Assembly: GCF_003054705.1 (NCBI RefSeq)
Contig: NZ_QAYX01000017.1
Location: forward strand, 62,001 to 126,000
Direction: 5' to 3'
From: Opitutus sp. ER46
GTDB taxonomy: Bacteria; Verrucomicrobiota; Verrucomicrobiia; Opitutales; Opitutaceae
DNA length: 64,000 bases
Made by a program: the position numbers and the translations under genes. Under the pieces are notes generated by a model that saw nothing but the letters and a program-made list of their open reading frames with translations, searched no databases and had not been told where the DNA came from. How positions within the stretch are numbered: position 1 is the stretch's first letter; each line of letters opens with the position of its first letter. Of this stretch, positions 32,061 to 40,846 are shown piece by piece.

Positions 32061-32447
32061 ATGGACGCCGCCGCGGACAGGTCGGGAAACAAGCCGGCGG
32101 TGCTGCTGGTGGATGACGAGGCGCCGCTGCTCGATGCGTTGCGGCAGGGCTTGGAGCGGGAGTTTGCCCTCGATGTCGCGGCGAACGCGCGGGATGCCGA
32201 ACTGCTCATGACGACGCGGCGGTACGATGTCGTCGTCTGCGATCACCTGATGCCGGGCGAGGAGGGGCTGCAATTTCTCGTGCGGTGCGCGCAGCGACAC
32301 CCGGGCACGCAGCGGATTCTCCTGACGGGATACCTGAACCCGGAGCTGCTCACGCGCAGCGTTGCCGTGGCCCAGCTCGCCTCGTGCCTGATCAAGCCGG
32401 TGCGGATGGCGGAGTTGGCCAAGGCGATTCGGGACGCGCTGGGCTGA
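32061..32447 (+). CDS. Second stand-alone receiver protein, paralogue of its neighbour
   Basis: A 128-residue receiver-only protein. It has LLVDDEAPLLDAL, phospho-acceptor Asp in VVVCDHLMPGEEG, ILLTGYLNPELL and the Lys in CLIKPVRMAEL. It shares with its upstream neighbour the unusual DHLMPG block, the NARDAE/NARDAD helix and the (N/K)PE(L/M)L(T/L)RSV segment, which supports a tandem duplication. There is no DNA-binding or enzymatic output. Confidence 0.9.
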   Translation: MDAAADRSGNKPAVLLVDDEAPLLDALRQGLEREFALDVAANARDAELLMTTRRYDVVVCDHLMPGEEGLQFLVRCAQRHPGTQRILLTGYLNPELLTRSVAVAQLASCLIKPVRMAELAKAIRDALG

Positions 32448-32565
32448 GTGGCGCGGAAGGCCGCGCACCTTCAGTGCCGCTGCCAACGGGCTCCGGGGCG
32501 CTCGCGTGCAACCACGCGAGCGCGGGGCCTCGTCAGCGCGTGGCGCGTGCGTCCGGCAGGCTCGA

Positions 32566-35500
32566 TCAACGCGCGGCCTGGGCAGAAGTGAGGCGGCGGC
32601 GGAGATAGGGCGCGGTCGGGCTGCGCTTCACCTTGAGCAGTCCGGCGAGCGGCCCCTGGTAGAGCAGTTCGCCGCCGGCGGGGCCGCCGACCGGCCCAAG
32701 CTCCACGACGTAGTCCGCTTCGGCGAGGAGATCGAGGTGGTGCTCGATCACGACGACGGTGTGCCCCTGGTCGACGAGTGAGTGCAGGACCTGGATGAGC
32801 TTCTCGCAGTCGCTCAGGTGGAGGCCGATCGTTGGCTCCTCGAGGAGGTACAGGTTGCGCGGCAGCTCACCGCGGCTGCGTTCGCGGTAGGACGCGAGGC
32901 CGGTGGAGAGCTCGGTGACGAGCTTGAGCCGCTGCGCCTCGCCGCCACTCAGCGTGGGCGAGCTCTGGCCGAGCGTCAGGTAGCCCAGGCCGCAGTCGAC
33001 CATGAGCTGGCAGACCTGCTGCAGCTTCGAATGGAAATCGAAGAACGTCGCCGCCTCCTCGAAGGTGAGCTCGAGCACCTGGCCGATGTTGCGCCCCTTC
33101 CAGGTGAGATCGGCCAGCTCGGCGCTGTAGCGCGAGCCGCGGCAGTCATCACACGGCAGGTAGGTGTCCGGCATGAACGCCATCTCCAGCTTCACGCGGC
33201 CGGCGCCCTCGCAGGTCGGACAGCGTCCGCCCGGGGTGTTGAACGAGAAGCGGGACGCGGTGTATCCCCGGATCTTGGACTCCGGGAGGCTGGCGAAGAA
33301 CTGCCGGATGAGGTCGAAGATGCCCAGGTAGGTTGCCGGCGTGGAGCGGGGCGTCTTGCCGATCGGCGACTGGTCCACCTCGACGACGCGTCGGAATCCC
33401 TGCGCGCCGCGCAGGGCATCGAATGGCGGCAGCGGGTTGGTCGCGCCGGGCGCGTCGTCGGCGAAACCGGTGGCCTTGACGAAGTCCTTGCCCGTGAGCG
33501 TGGCCTTCCTGGCCCCGAGGGCGGCGTTGATCGCGGGATGCAGGACGTCGCGGAAGAGCGTGGATTTTCCGGCGCCGCTGGGGCCGCCGACCATGATCAG
33601 GCGGCCGAGCGGAAGGCGGAGGTCGAAGCCCTTCAGGTTGCGGAAACGCACGCCGGTCAGCTCGAGCCAGGCGTCCTTGCGCGTGGTTGGTTCGAGCAGG
33701 CGATACTGGCCGCGCAGCGGGTGCGCGATGCCCTTGGCGAGAAAGAGGCCGGTGAGCGACTTGGCGTTGCGCTTGATCTCCTCCGGCGTCCCGTGCGCGA
33801 GCAGTTCGCCGCCGTGGATGCCGGCGGCCGGTCCAAGGTCGATGATCTGGTCGGCCCGCTCCATGAGTTCGTCATCGTGCTCGACGACGAGGAGCGTGTT
33901 GCCCTTCGCGCGCAGCGCCTGGAGCGTGTCGATGAGCCGGTCGTTGTCGCGCGCGTGCAGCCCGATGCTCGGCTCGTCGAGGACGTACAGCACGCCGGAG
34001 AGATTGGAGCCGAGCTGGGCGGCGAGCCGGATGCGCTGGGCCTCGCCGCCGGAGAGCGTCTCGGTGGCGCGATCGAGCGACAGGTACGGCAGGCCGACGT
34101 GGTCGAGGAACTTCAGCCGCTCCTCGATCTGCGGGATGATGTCCTGGACGATCAGCTTGCCGCGGCGGTCGAGGTCGAGCGTGGCGAGCCGGGCGAGGAG
34201 CTCGGACGGCGTGGCGCGGAGGAGCTCTGGCAACGAGCGCGGCGGCTGCGCGCCGCGGAAATGGAGCTTCACGGAGCGGCCGATCCGGTTGAGCCGGGCG
34301 CCGTGGCACTCGGGGCAGGGCTGGCCCTCGTCGGCGAGGTCCTCAGGCGCCTCGACGCCGAACTCGCGCAAGCGGGCGGCGGGGTCGTCCTTTTCGTCCT
34401 CCTTGGCGAGCTCGAGCATCCACGGATAGACGCGCCCGTGGCCGCGGCAGGTGGGGCACCAGCCGCGTGGCGAGTTGATGGAGAAGTTTTTCGGGTCGAG
34501 CTCGGGGAAGGACTCGCCGGTCTCGATGTCGGTCCGCGTGGTGGAGAACCAGGACAGGATGTCGCCCCGCTCGGTGAGGAGGAAGCACGCGCCCTTGCCG
34601 AGCGCCAGCGCCTGGTCGAGGGCGGCGGCGGGCGTGGCGGGCGCCGGCGCGACGGACGTGGCGGGAGGATTCGTGCCGCGGCGCGGGGCTGGTCTGGCGG
34701 CCGGGACCCGCTTCGCGGGGGCCGCGGCGACGGTGGTCAGGTCGGAGACGACGACCTCGATGTCGTGCTCCCTGTAACGGTCGAGTTTCTGGAAGGCGTC
34801 GACGCGGGTGAGCAGGCCGTCGATGCGCATGAGCTCGAAGCCGTGGCGGGAGATCCAGGTGGCGATGGGCTGGTGGTGGCCCTTGCGGCCGCGGATGAGC
34901 GGGGCGCAGAGGTAGAGGTGCTTCGCGCGTTTCGCGGCGGGCGACTGCAGCACGCGGCCGAGCAGTTGCTTCAGTTCGCCGGGCGAGAGCGGCCGGACCG
35001 GCTGGTCAGTCTCCGGGTGGTGCTGCACGCCGAGGCGGGCGTACAAGAGCCGCAGATACTGCGCGACCTCGGTGATGGTGGCGACGGTGGACTTGCGGGA
35101 GCCGCGGGTGACGCGCTGCTCGATGGCGACGGTGGGCGGGATGCCGGTGAGCCGGTCGAGTGCGGGGCGCGGCAGCTGTTCCACGAACTGCCGCGCGTAC
35201 GGCGACATGGACTCCATGAAGCGGCGCTGGCCCTCGGCGAAGACGATGTCGAACGCGAGGGTCGACTTGCCGGAGCCGGAGACGCCGGTGACGACGTTGA
35301 GCTGCCGGTGCGGAATGGAGAGCGACAGGTTCTTGAGGTTGTTTTCGCGGGCGCCCTCGATGCGCAGCACGGGGGCGAGGGCGGGACGTGCGGGTGCGAT
35401 CGGTGCGGCGGTGGGGGGCTTGGCCTTGCCGCGGCGCGAGGTCGTGTAGGCGCCCGGAGCCTCGGCCGCGAGCAGCGTGGCGTTGGCGGAGCGGATACCG

Positions 35501-38500
35501 AGGGCCTCGCGCAGGAAGGGCGAGGTGGCGGTCTCGACCTGGGCGACGTCCTCGGGCGTGCCCTCGGCGACGATCCGGCCGCCGCCGGCGCCGGCCTCGG
35601 GCCCGATCTCGATGAGCCAGTCGGCGGATTTGAGGACGTCGAGGTTGTGCTCGATCACGACGACGCTGTGACCGCGGTCGACGAGCGCCTGGAGCACGGA
35701 GAGCAGCCGTTTGACGTCGTGGCGGTGGAGGCCGGTCGTGGGTTCGTCGAGCAGGAGCAACGCGCCGCGGGCGGCGGGGCCCGCGTCGCCGGTGAAGTCG
35801 CTCAGGTAGCGCACGAGCTTGAGGCGCTGAGATTCGCCGCCGCTGAGCGTGTTGAGCGGCTGGCCGAGCGTGAGGTAGCCCATGCCCACCGCATCGAGGA
35901 CCGCGAGCCGGCTGCGGATGGTCGCGTGTTCGGCGAAGAGCGGAAGCGCATCGGAAACGCTGGTGGCGAGGAGGTCCGCGACGGAGCGACCGTGCCACTG
36001 GATGGCGAGGATCTCGGGCTTGAAGCGGCGGCTCTCGCAGACCGGGCACGGGACGAAAACGTCGGAGAGGAACTGCATCTCGACCCGCTCGTAGCCGAGG
36101 CCCTGGCAGTGTTCGCAGCGACCGTCGCCGCTGTTGAAGGAGAAGGACGAGGCGCTGAAGCCGGCCTCCTGCGCGGCGGGCGTGGTTGCGTAGAGCTCGC
36201 GGATGAGATCCCAGGCCTCGGTGTAGAGGGCGGGGTTGGAGCGCGGCGTGCGCGAGAGCGGGGATTGGTCAACGAGGACCACCTCGCCGAGCGGGACGTC
36301 GCAGGTGACCGAGCCGATCGTGGCGGCATCCTCGGTGAGAAGGTGGCGCTGGGCGAGGAGGCCCTGGTAGATGACGTTGTCGAGGAGGGTGGATTTGCCG
36401 GAGCCGGAGACGCCGCTGAGGCAGACGAGCCGCTGGAGCGGTAGGCGCAGCGTGAGTTGGCAGAGATTGTGTTTGGTGGCGTCGCGGAAAGTCAGCCACG
36501 GCGGGGCGAAGCTAGCCGCGGCGGCGGCGGGCCGGGTGGCCACCGGGCGGCGGGCGGCGGGCGTCGGCACGGACTGGCGGCCGGAGAAGTAGGCGCCCGT
36601 GATGCTTTGCGGGGACGCCAGCATGTCGGCGACTGTGCCCTGAAAGGTGATATGCCCGCCGCGCTGGCCCGGTTCGGGACCCACCTCGACGACGTGGTCG
36701 GCCGCGCGGATCATGGCCTCGTCGTGCTCGACGACGACGACCGTGTTGCCGGCGTCGGTGAGCGAACGGATGATCGCGATGAGCCGGTCGATGTCGCGGG
36801 CGTGCAGGCCGACGCTTGGCTCGTCGAGGACGAACAACGTGTCGACGAGGGACGTGCCGAGGCAGCTCGTGAGGTTGACGCGTTCGACCTCGCCGCCGGA
36901 GAGCGTCTTCGACGGGCGGTCGAGCGTCAGGTAGCTGAGGCCGACCTGTTCGAGGTAACGCAGCCGCGTGACGATCGCGTCGTAGGCGAGATCGGAGGAG
37001 GCGGGCGGGGTGGTGGAAGGGGCGGAGGAGGTGCTGGTCGAGGGAGCGGCCGAGCGCAGGAGCTGGAGGAGGTCGGAGACCGGGATGGTGTAGAGCTCGG
37101 GGAGCGTGCGGCCCTGCCATTTCCAGCAGAGGGATTCGGGCTGGAGGCGCTGGCCGCCGCAGTCGGGGCAGGGGTTGTAGGCGCGGTAGCGGGAGAGGAA
37201 GACCCGCACGTGCATCTTGTAGGTGGTCTTCTCGAGCCAGCGGAAGAAGCCCTTTACGCCGTACCAGTACTGCGGCCACTGCTTGCCATTCTCCTCCCCG
37301 TAGCCCGGTTCGCCGTCGATGATGAAGCTCTGCTGCTCGGGCGTGAGCGAGGCGAACGGGACGTCGGTCGGGATCTTCCTGCGCTTGGTGAACTGCCGGA
37401 GGTCGTCCAAGGACGCCCGATACACCTCGCCCTCCCAGCATTTGATGGCGCCCTGGTCGATGGACAGGGACTGGTCGGGGATGGCGAGCCGGTAATCGAT
37501 CTCGATGACGCGACCGAAGCCGCGGCATTTCGGGCAGGCGCCGAGCGGGGAGTTGAAGGAGAAAAGGGCGGGCGTGGCGCGGCGGAACGTGCGGCCGGTT
37601 TTCGGGGAATGGAGGCCCTGGGAAAAGTGGCCGAGTTCGGTCCAGGCGGACGCGCGGGAGGCGGTGGCGGGGGCGGGGGCGGACGCGGAGCCGGCCACAG
37701 AGGTTGCCGGGACGGAAGGTGTGAGCGTGGCGGGAGACGAAGCGGAGGCGTCGGTCTCGCCGAAGATGTGAACCTCGCCCTTGCCAAAGTGCAGGGCGGT
37801 TTCGGTGGCCTCGAGGAAGCGGGCGCGGTTGTCGGCGGTGACGGCGACGCGATCCTGGGCAACGTAGAGCACTGCGCCGGGGAGCTGGCTGGCGAGGGTG
37901 GCGGGCGGGAGCGCGAGGAGATCGTCAATCCGGTGGGCGGTGAGCGCGGCGGGCGTGGAAACGGGCGTTGGGGCGGCCTGAGCCGCGGGCGAAACGGAAG
38001 GGGTGGGGGCGCCGGATGCGATTACGGCCGAGACAGCGGTGGCGGTGGGCGACGCGGTCTTGCCGCGGCGGGCGCGGGTGGGCGAGGACGCGGCAGTGGA
38101 GGCGGCCGGTGCGGACGACGGGAGGAGGACGCGGACGTAGGACTGGGCCTTGAGGTTTTTGAGAATCTCGGGCCAGGAGAGGGCATCGGGGCGGGTGACG
38201 CGGAAGCCGACGACAACGGTGCGGCCAAAATGCGCGGCGAGGACTTTGGTCCAGATGCTCTGCGGATTGTCGTCCTCGACCTTTTCGCCGGTGGCGGGAT
38301 CGAAGCATTCGGCGACGTGGCTGAACCAGACTTTGAAGAAGTCGGTGAGCTCGGTCATCGTGCCGACGGTCGAGCGGGACGTTTTGACGGTGTTGGTCTG
38401 CTCGATGGCGATGGACGGCCGGATGTTCTCGATGGAGTCGACCTTGGGCTTGTCGAGCAGGTCGAGGAACTGGCGGGTGTAGGCGGAAAACGTCTCGACG

Positions 38501-38694
38501 TAGCGCCGCTGGCCCTCGGCGTGGAGGGTGTCGAACACGAGGGAAGACTTGCCCGCGCCGCTTAGGCCGGTGACCACGATGTACTTGCCCAACGGCAGAT
38601 CGAGGTCGAAGCCCTTCAGATTATTCTGACGGACTCCGCGTAATCGGATGGATTCTGGCGCCGCTGGAAAGGACACGGGTGAAGGTGCAGACAC
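32566..38694 (-). CDS. uvrA: Tandem-fused UvrA (two UvrA halves in one chain)
   Basis: A 2042-residue protein, about twice normal UvrA. It has four ABC ATPase heads. Walker A motifs are near residues 43 (GLSGAGKSS), 761 (GVSGSGKST), 1135 (GVSGSGKST) and 1699 (GGPSGAGKST). LSGGE signatures are near 596, 947, 1545 and 1912. Four CxxC zinc modules are near 383, 856, 1411 and 1823 (CPKCRGFG, CEHCQGLG, CPTCRGHG, CPTCEGAG). Half 1 (about 1-1110) contains two Ala/Ser/Pro/Thr-rich inserts near 165-240 and 315-345. UvrA dimers recognise DNA damage, so this chain could be a covalent dimer. It may not replace a standard UvrA encoded elsewhere. No in-frame break is seen. Confidence 0.95.
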   Translation of the reverse strand: MSAPSPVSFPAAPESIRLRGVRQNNLKGFDLDLPLGKYIVVTGLSGAGKSSLVFDTLHAEGQRRYVETFSAYTRQFLDLLDKPKVDSIENIRPSIAIEQTNTVKTSRSTVGTMTELTDFFKVWFSHVAECFDPATGEKVEDDNPQSIWTKVLAAHFGRTVVVGFRVTRPDALSWPEILKNLKAQSYVRVLLPSSAPAASTAASSPTRARRGKTASPTATAVSAVIASGAPTPSVSPAAQAAPTPVSTPAALTAHRIDDLLALPPATLASQLPGAVLYVAQDRVAVTADNRARFLEATETALHFGKGEVHIFGETDASASSPATLTPSVPATSVAGSASAPAPATASRASAWTELGHFSQGLHSPKTGRTFRRATPALFSFNSPLGACPKCRGFGRVIEIDYRLAIPDQSLSIDQGAIKCWEGEVYRASLDDLRQFTKRRKIPTDVPFASLTPEQQSFIIDGEPGYGEENGKQWPQYWYGVKGFFRWLEKTTYKMHVRVFLSRYRAYNPCPDCGGQRLQPESLCWKWQGRTLPELYTIPVSDLLQLLRSAAPSTSTSSAPSTTPPASSDLAYDAIVTRLRYLEQVGLSYLTLDRPSKTLSGGEVERVNLTSCLGTSLVDTLFVLDEPSVGLHARDIDRLIAIIRSLTDAGNTVVVVEHDEAMIRAADHVVEVGPEPGQRGGHITFQGTVADMLASPQSITGAYFSGRQSVPTPAARRPVATRPAAAAASFAPPWLTFRDATKHNLCQLTLRLPLQRLVCLSGVSGSGKSTLLDNVIYQGLLAQRHLLTEDAATIGSVTCDVPLGEVVLVDQSPLSRTPRSNPALYTEAWDLIRELYATTPAAQEAGFSASSFSFNSGDGRCEHCQGLGYERVEMQFLSDVFVPCPVCESRRFKPEILAIQWHGRSVADLLATSVSDALPLFAEHATIRSRLAVLDAVGMGYLTLGQPLNTLSGGESQRLKLVRYLSDFTGDAGPAARGALLLLDEPTTGLHRHDVKRLLSVLQALVDRGHSVVVIEHNLDVLKSADWLIEIGPEAGAGGGRIVAEGTPEDVAQVETATSPFLREALGIRSANATLLAAEAPGAYTTSRRGKAKPPTAAPIAPARPALAPVLRIEGARENNLKNLSLSIPHRQLNVVTGVSGSGKSTLAFDIVFAEGQRRFMESMSPYARQFVEQLPRPALDRLTGIPPTVAIEQRVTRGSRKSTVATITEVAQYLRLLYARLGVQHHPETDQPVRPLSPGELKQLLGRVLQSPAAKRAKHLYLCAPLIRGRKGHHQPIATWISRHGFELMRIDGLLTRVDAFQKLDRYREHDIEVVVSDLTTVAAAPAKRVPAARPAPRRGTNPPATSVAPAPATPAAALDQALALGKGACFLLTERGDILSWFSTTRTDIETGESFPELDPKNFSINSPRGWCPTCRGHGRVYPWMLELAKEDEKDDPAARLREFGVEAPEDLADEGQPCPECHGARLNRIGRSVKLHFRGAQPPRSLPELLRATPSELLARLATLDLDRRGKLIVQDIIPQIEERLKFLDHVGLPYLSLDRATETLSGGEAQRIRLAAQLGSNLSGVLYVLDEPSIGLHARDNDRLIDTLQALRAKGNTLLVVEHDDELMERADQIIDLGPAAGIHGGELLAHGTPEEIKRNAKSLTGLFLAKGIAHPLRGQYRLLEPTTRKDAWLELTGVRFRNLKGFDLRLPLGRLIMVGGPSGAGKSTLFRDVLHPAINAALGARKATLTGKDFVKATGFADDAPGATNPLPPFDALRGAQGFRRVVEVDQSPIGKTPRSTPATYLGIFDLIRQFFASLPESKIRGYTASRFSFNTPGGRCPTCEGAGRVKLEMAFMPDTYLPCDDCRGSRYSAELADLTWKGRNIGQVLELTFEEAATFFDFHSKLQQVCQLMVDCGLGYLTLGQSSPTLSGGEAQRLKLVTELSTGLASYRERSRGELPRNLYLLEEPTIGLHLSDCEKLIQVLHSLVDQGHTVVVIEHHLDLLAEADYVVELGPVGGPAGGELLYQGPLAGLLKVKRSPTAPYLRRRLTSAQAAR

Positions 38695-38852
38695 CCCGCT
38701 GACGAAGCTGACCGGAGCCGAGAACGCAACTCAGCGCCCGGTCGTCGGCCAAGCTGCTGACAGGCCGGTGTCAGGAGGCGCGGGTTCGGCGCGAACGGAA
38801 GAGGTGACAAGCCGCGAGTGATTCGCAGTTTGGGCGACGCGCCCACCTTCCC

Positions 38853-39446
38853 ATGCCACTCACCCAATATGTTGCGCTGTTGCGCGGGATCGGCCCCGCG
38901 AACCCGAAAACCCGGAACCCGAAGCTTTGCGCGGTGCTGACGGGGATGGGTTATCAGGCGGTGAAGCCGTTGCTCTCGAGCGGTAACCTGGTGTTCGCCG
39001 CGCGCAGGACGAAGACGGCCACGTTGGAGCGGAAAATCGAGCAAGCACTGGCGGACAAGCTCGGCGAGACGATCGATGTGTTCGTGCGAAGTCGGGACGA
39101 ACTTGAGGCGCTGGTGCGCAGCGACCCCTTTGACGGCGCGGAGCATGGAGCCCCGCTGTACCTGGTGGTCACCTTTCGGAAGGACGATCCGGCACCGGTG
39201 TGCACCGCGATCGATCGGACGAAGATGGAGGGGGCCGAGTTCATGGTCGCGTTGGAGCGCCGGTATGGGAAACGCATCACGACGCGCACCTGGAACACGA
39301 TCCAACGGATTCTCGCCACGATGGCCGCACTCCCGGTCGAAACGACGGCCGGGCGCGGGCAGAAGGCGCGCGGAGCAAGCGGAGTTCGGAGTACGCCCGG
39401 CTGTAGGAAGCGATTGCGGCGCGGTGGTGGAAGTGACCGGCCGTAA
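38853..39446 (+). CDS. DUF1697 family protein
   Basis: A 197-residue cytoplasmic protein. The family start TQYVALLRGIGPANPKTRNP, the block KPLLSSGNLVFAA and the late RRYGKRITTRTWNTIQRIL match DUF1697 (PF08002). The last 35 residues are basic, Gly/Arg-rich and unlike the family, perhaps a read-through of a lost stop. The biochemical role of the family is unknown. It is divergent from the UvrA gene. Confidence 0.85.
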   Translation: MPLTQYVALLRGIGPANPKTRNPKLCAVLTGMGYQAVKPLLSSGNLVFAARRTKTATLERKIEQALADKLGETIDVFVRSRDELEALVRSDPFDGAEHGAPLYLVVTFRKDDPAPVCTAIDRTKMEGAEFMVALERRYGKRITTRTWNTIQRILATMAALPVETTAGRGQKARGASGVRSTPGCRKRLRRGGGSDRP

Positions 39447-39480
39447 GCTTCTCGCGTTTTGCCGGAGGCGAAACGCGAGC

Positions 39481-40284
39481 TCAGACCTCGAAATCGGGCT
39501 CCTCGTCGGGGGAGGCGACCTTTTCGGCGAGGGTCAGGGTGGCACCGGCGGTGCTGATCGCGTTGACCACCGCGGGCTCGGGGAGCGTGTCGGTGACGAT
39601 GGTGAAGCGAGCGTCGAACGGGGCGGTGAGGTTGAGCGCCTTGCGTCCGAACTTGGTCTTGTCGACGGCGAAGATGACGCGTTCGGCGGCGGCGATCATT
39701 TTGCGCTGGGCGGAGACGATGAGCGCGTTCTGATTCCAGATGCCGTTTTCGGTGATGCCGGCGCCGCCAAGGATCGCGAGGTCGGCGTGCATGCCGTCGA
39801 ACGCCTGCTCGCAGGTGGGGCCGAGGAGGACGCCAAGCCGACCATAGATGTTGCCGCCGGTGACGGTGGTTTCGGCCGTCCCGACGTCACCGAAGAGAGA
39901 GGCGACGGGGAGGGAGTTGGTGACGACCTGGAGACGGCGGCCGGCGATGAGGCGGGCGACGGTATAGGTGGTCGTGCCACCGTCGAGGATCACGGTCATG
40001 CCCGGTTTGACCTGCTCGGCGACGAGGGCGGAGATGGCGAACTTGGCGTCGACCTGGCGCTTGTTGCGGGCGAGGAAGTCGTACTCCTCGGCGAGAGCGT
40101 CGGTCTCGATGAGCGAGGCGCCGCCGTGATGGCGTCGGACGATACCGCGGGCCTCGAGGAGGTCCAGGGCGCGGCGCACGGTGGATAAAGAGCCGCCGAA
40201 CTCGGTCGCGAGGGTGTGCAGGTCGGCGTAGGTATGCTTGCGGATGTACTTCTCGATGAGGTCGGTGCGCTGCTTGTTGGTCAT
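39481..40284 (-). CDS. DeoR/GlpR-family transcriptional regulator
   Basis: A 267-residue regulator. The N-terminal winged HTH is RTDLIEKYIRKHTYADLHTL with STVRRALDLLEARGIVRRHH. The C-terminal sugar-phosphate sensor has ILDGGTTTYTVARLI, VVTNSLPVA and FAVDKTKFGRKAL. Members usually repress sugar or nucleoside genes and respond to phosphorylated sugars. The ATG at 40284 is used; a longer frame to 40392 adds a Pro-rich, unrelated stretch. No sugar operon is adjacent, so the targets are unknown. Confidence 0.92.
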   Translation of the reverse strand: MTNKQRTDLIEKYIRKHTYADLHTLATEFGGSLSTVRRALDLLEARGIVRRHHGGASLIETDALAEEYDFLARNKRQVDAKFAISALVAEQVKPGMTVILDGGTTTYTVARLIAGRRLQVVTNSLPVASLFGDVGTAETTVTGGNIYGRLGVLLGPTCEQAFDGMHADLAILGGAGITENGIWNQNALIVSAQRKMIAAAERVIFAVDKTKFGRKALNLTAPFDARFTIVTDTLPEPAVVNAISTAGATLTLAEKVASPDEEPDFEV

Positions 40285-40846
40285 GGCAGGCGGGGTGGGC
40301 GGAAAAAGGGGACGCGGTAGAACGGCGACAGGAACTGAAGTACCCCGCCCGTCCGCAGAGTCCAGCGCCGGTTGCGGGGGCTGTGCCGGCACGTTGAGCG
40401 CGCCGACTTGAAACGTACCTGTCCCTCGTGGAGAAGGCGGCGACCGATCGCCTCCCCCCGTCGCTGGCGTGTGGCTGATGGATCAAGGACAGGTACGTTT
40501 CAGGTCAGCCATGACTGCAATCGTCGGCGATCAGGGACAGCTACGTTTGGGTGGCGGGCCGGCGATCGGGGACAGGTACGTTTGAGAAGACGGCGACCGA
40601 GACGGGGGCAGGGACTTAAACGGGGTCTGTCCCCTGATCTCCAAGTGATGCGGTTTGGGGCCGCTTGTACGATGGATCAGCAGTTTACGCCACGCCACGG
40701 CTCTGGCTGTGCAAAACAAGGCAGCGCGAAAACCTTTCTCCCCAACATCAAACGGACCTGTCCCTGATCGGCGACGGGCGCGCGCTTCGGGGGCTTGCGG
40801 CCCGCCGGGAAGGTGGCGTGGCTCAGGGCTTGGTGGCCGGTCGGCC
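40285..40846. other. 562-bp intergenic region carrying a repeat cluster
   Basis: There is no supported gene here. About two thirds of it (40411-40769) is occupied by copies of one 20-bp repeat in both orientations. The remainder is unremarkable GC-rich sequence. Confidence 0.7.
40411..40769. repeat. Cluster of six GATCRGGGACAGGTACGTTT repeats
   Basis: Forward copies are at 40481-40500, 40529-40548 and 40564-40583. Inverted copies are at 40411-40430, 40611-40639 (longer variant with GGGGACAGACCCCGTTT on the minus strand) and 40750-40769. Copies differ at one to four bases. A diverged seventh copy is at 9630. The arrangement of direct and inverted units resembles REP/RAYT sequence families, but no transposase is present here. 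Confidence 0.88.

Noticed and set aside
32782-36444. A 1220-codon plus-strand frame opposite the UvrA gene
   Set aside because: Composition is Gly/Glu/Arg-rich with no motifs; it mirrors the UvrA frame. A second antisense frame at 36457-38565 is rejected on the same grounds.
40411-40769. Possible CRISPR array
   Set aside because: Repeats occur in both orientations at uneven spacing (about 16 to 110 bp) and there are no cas genes.
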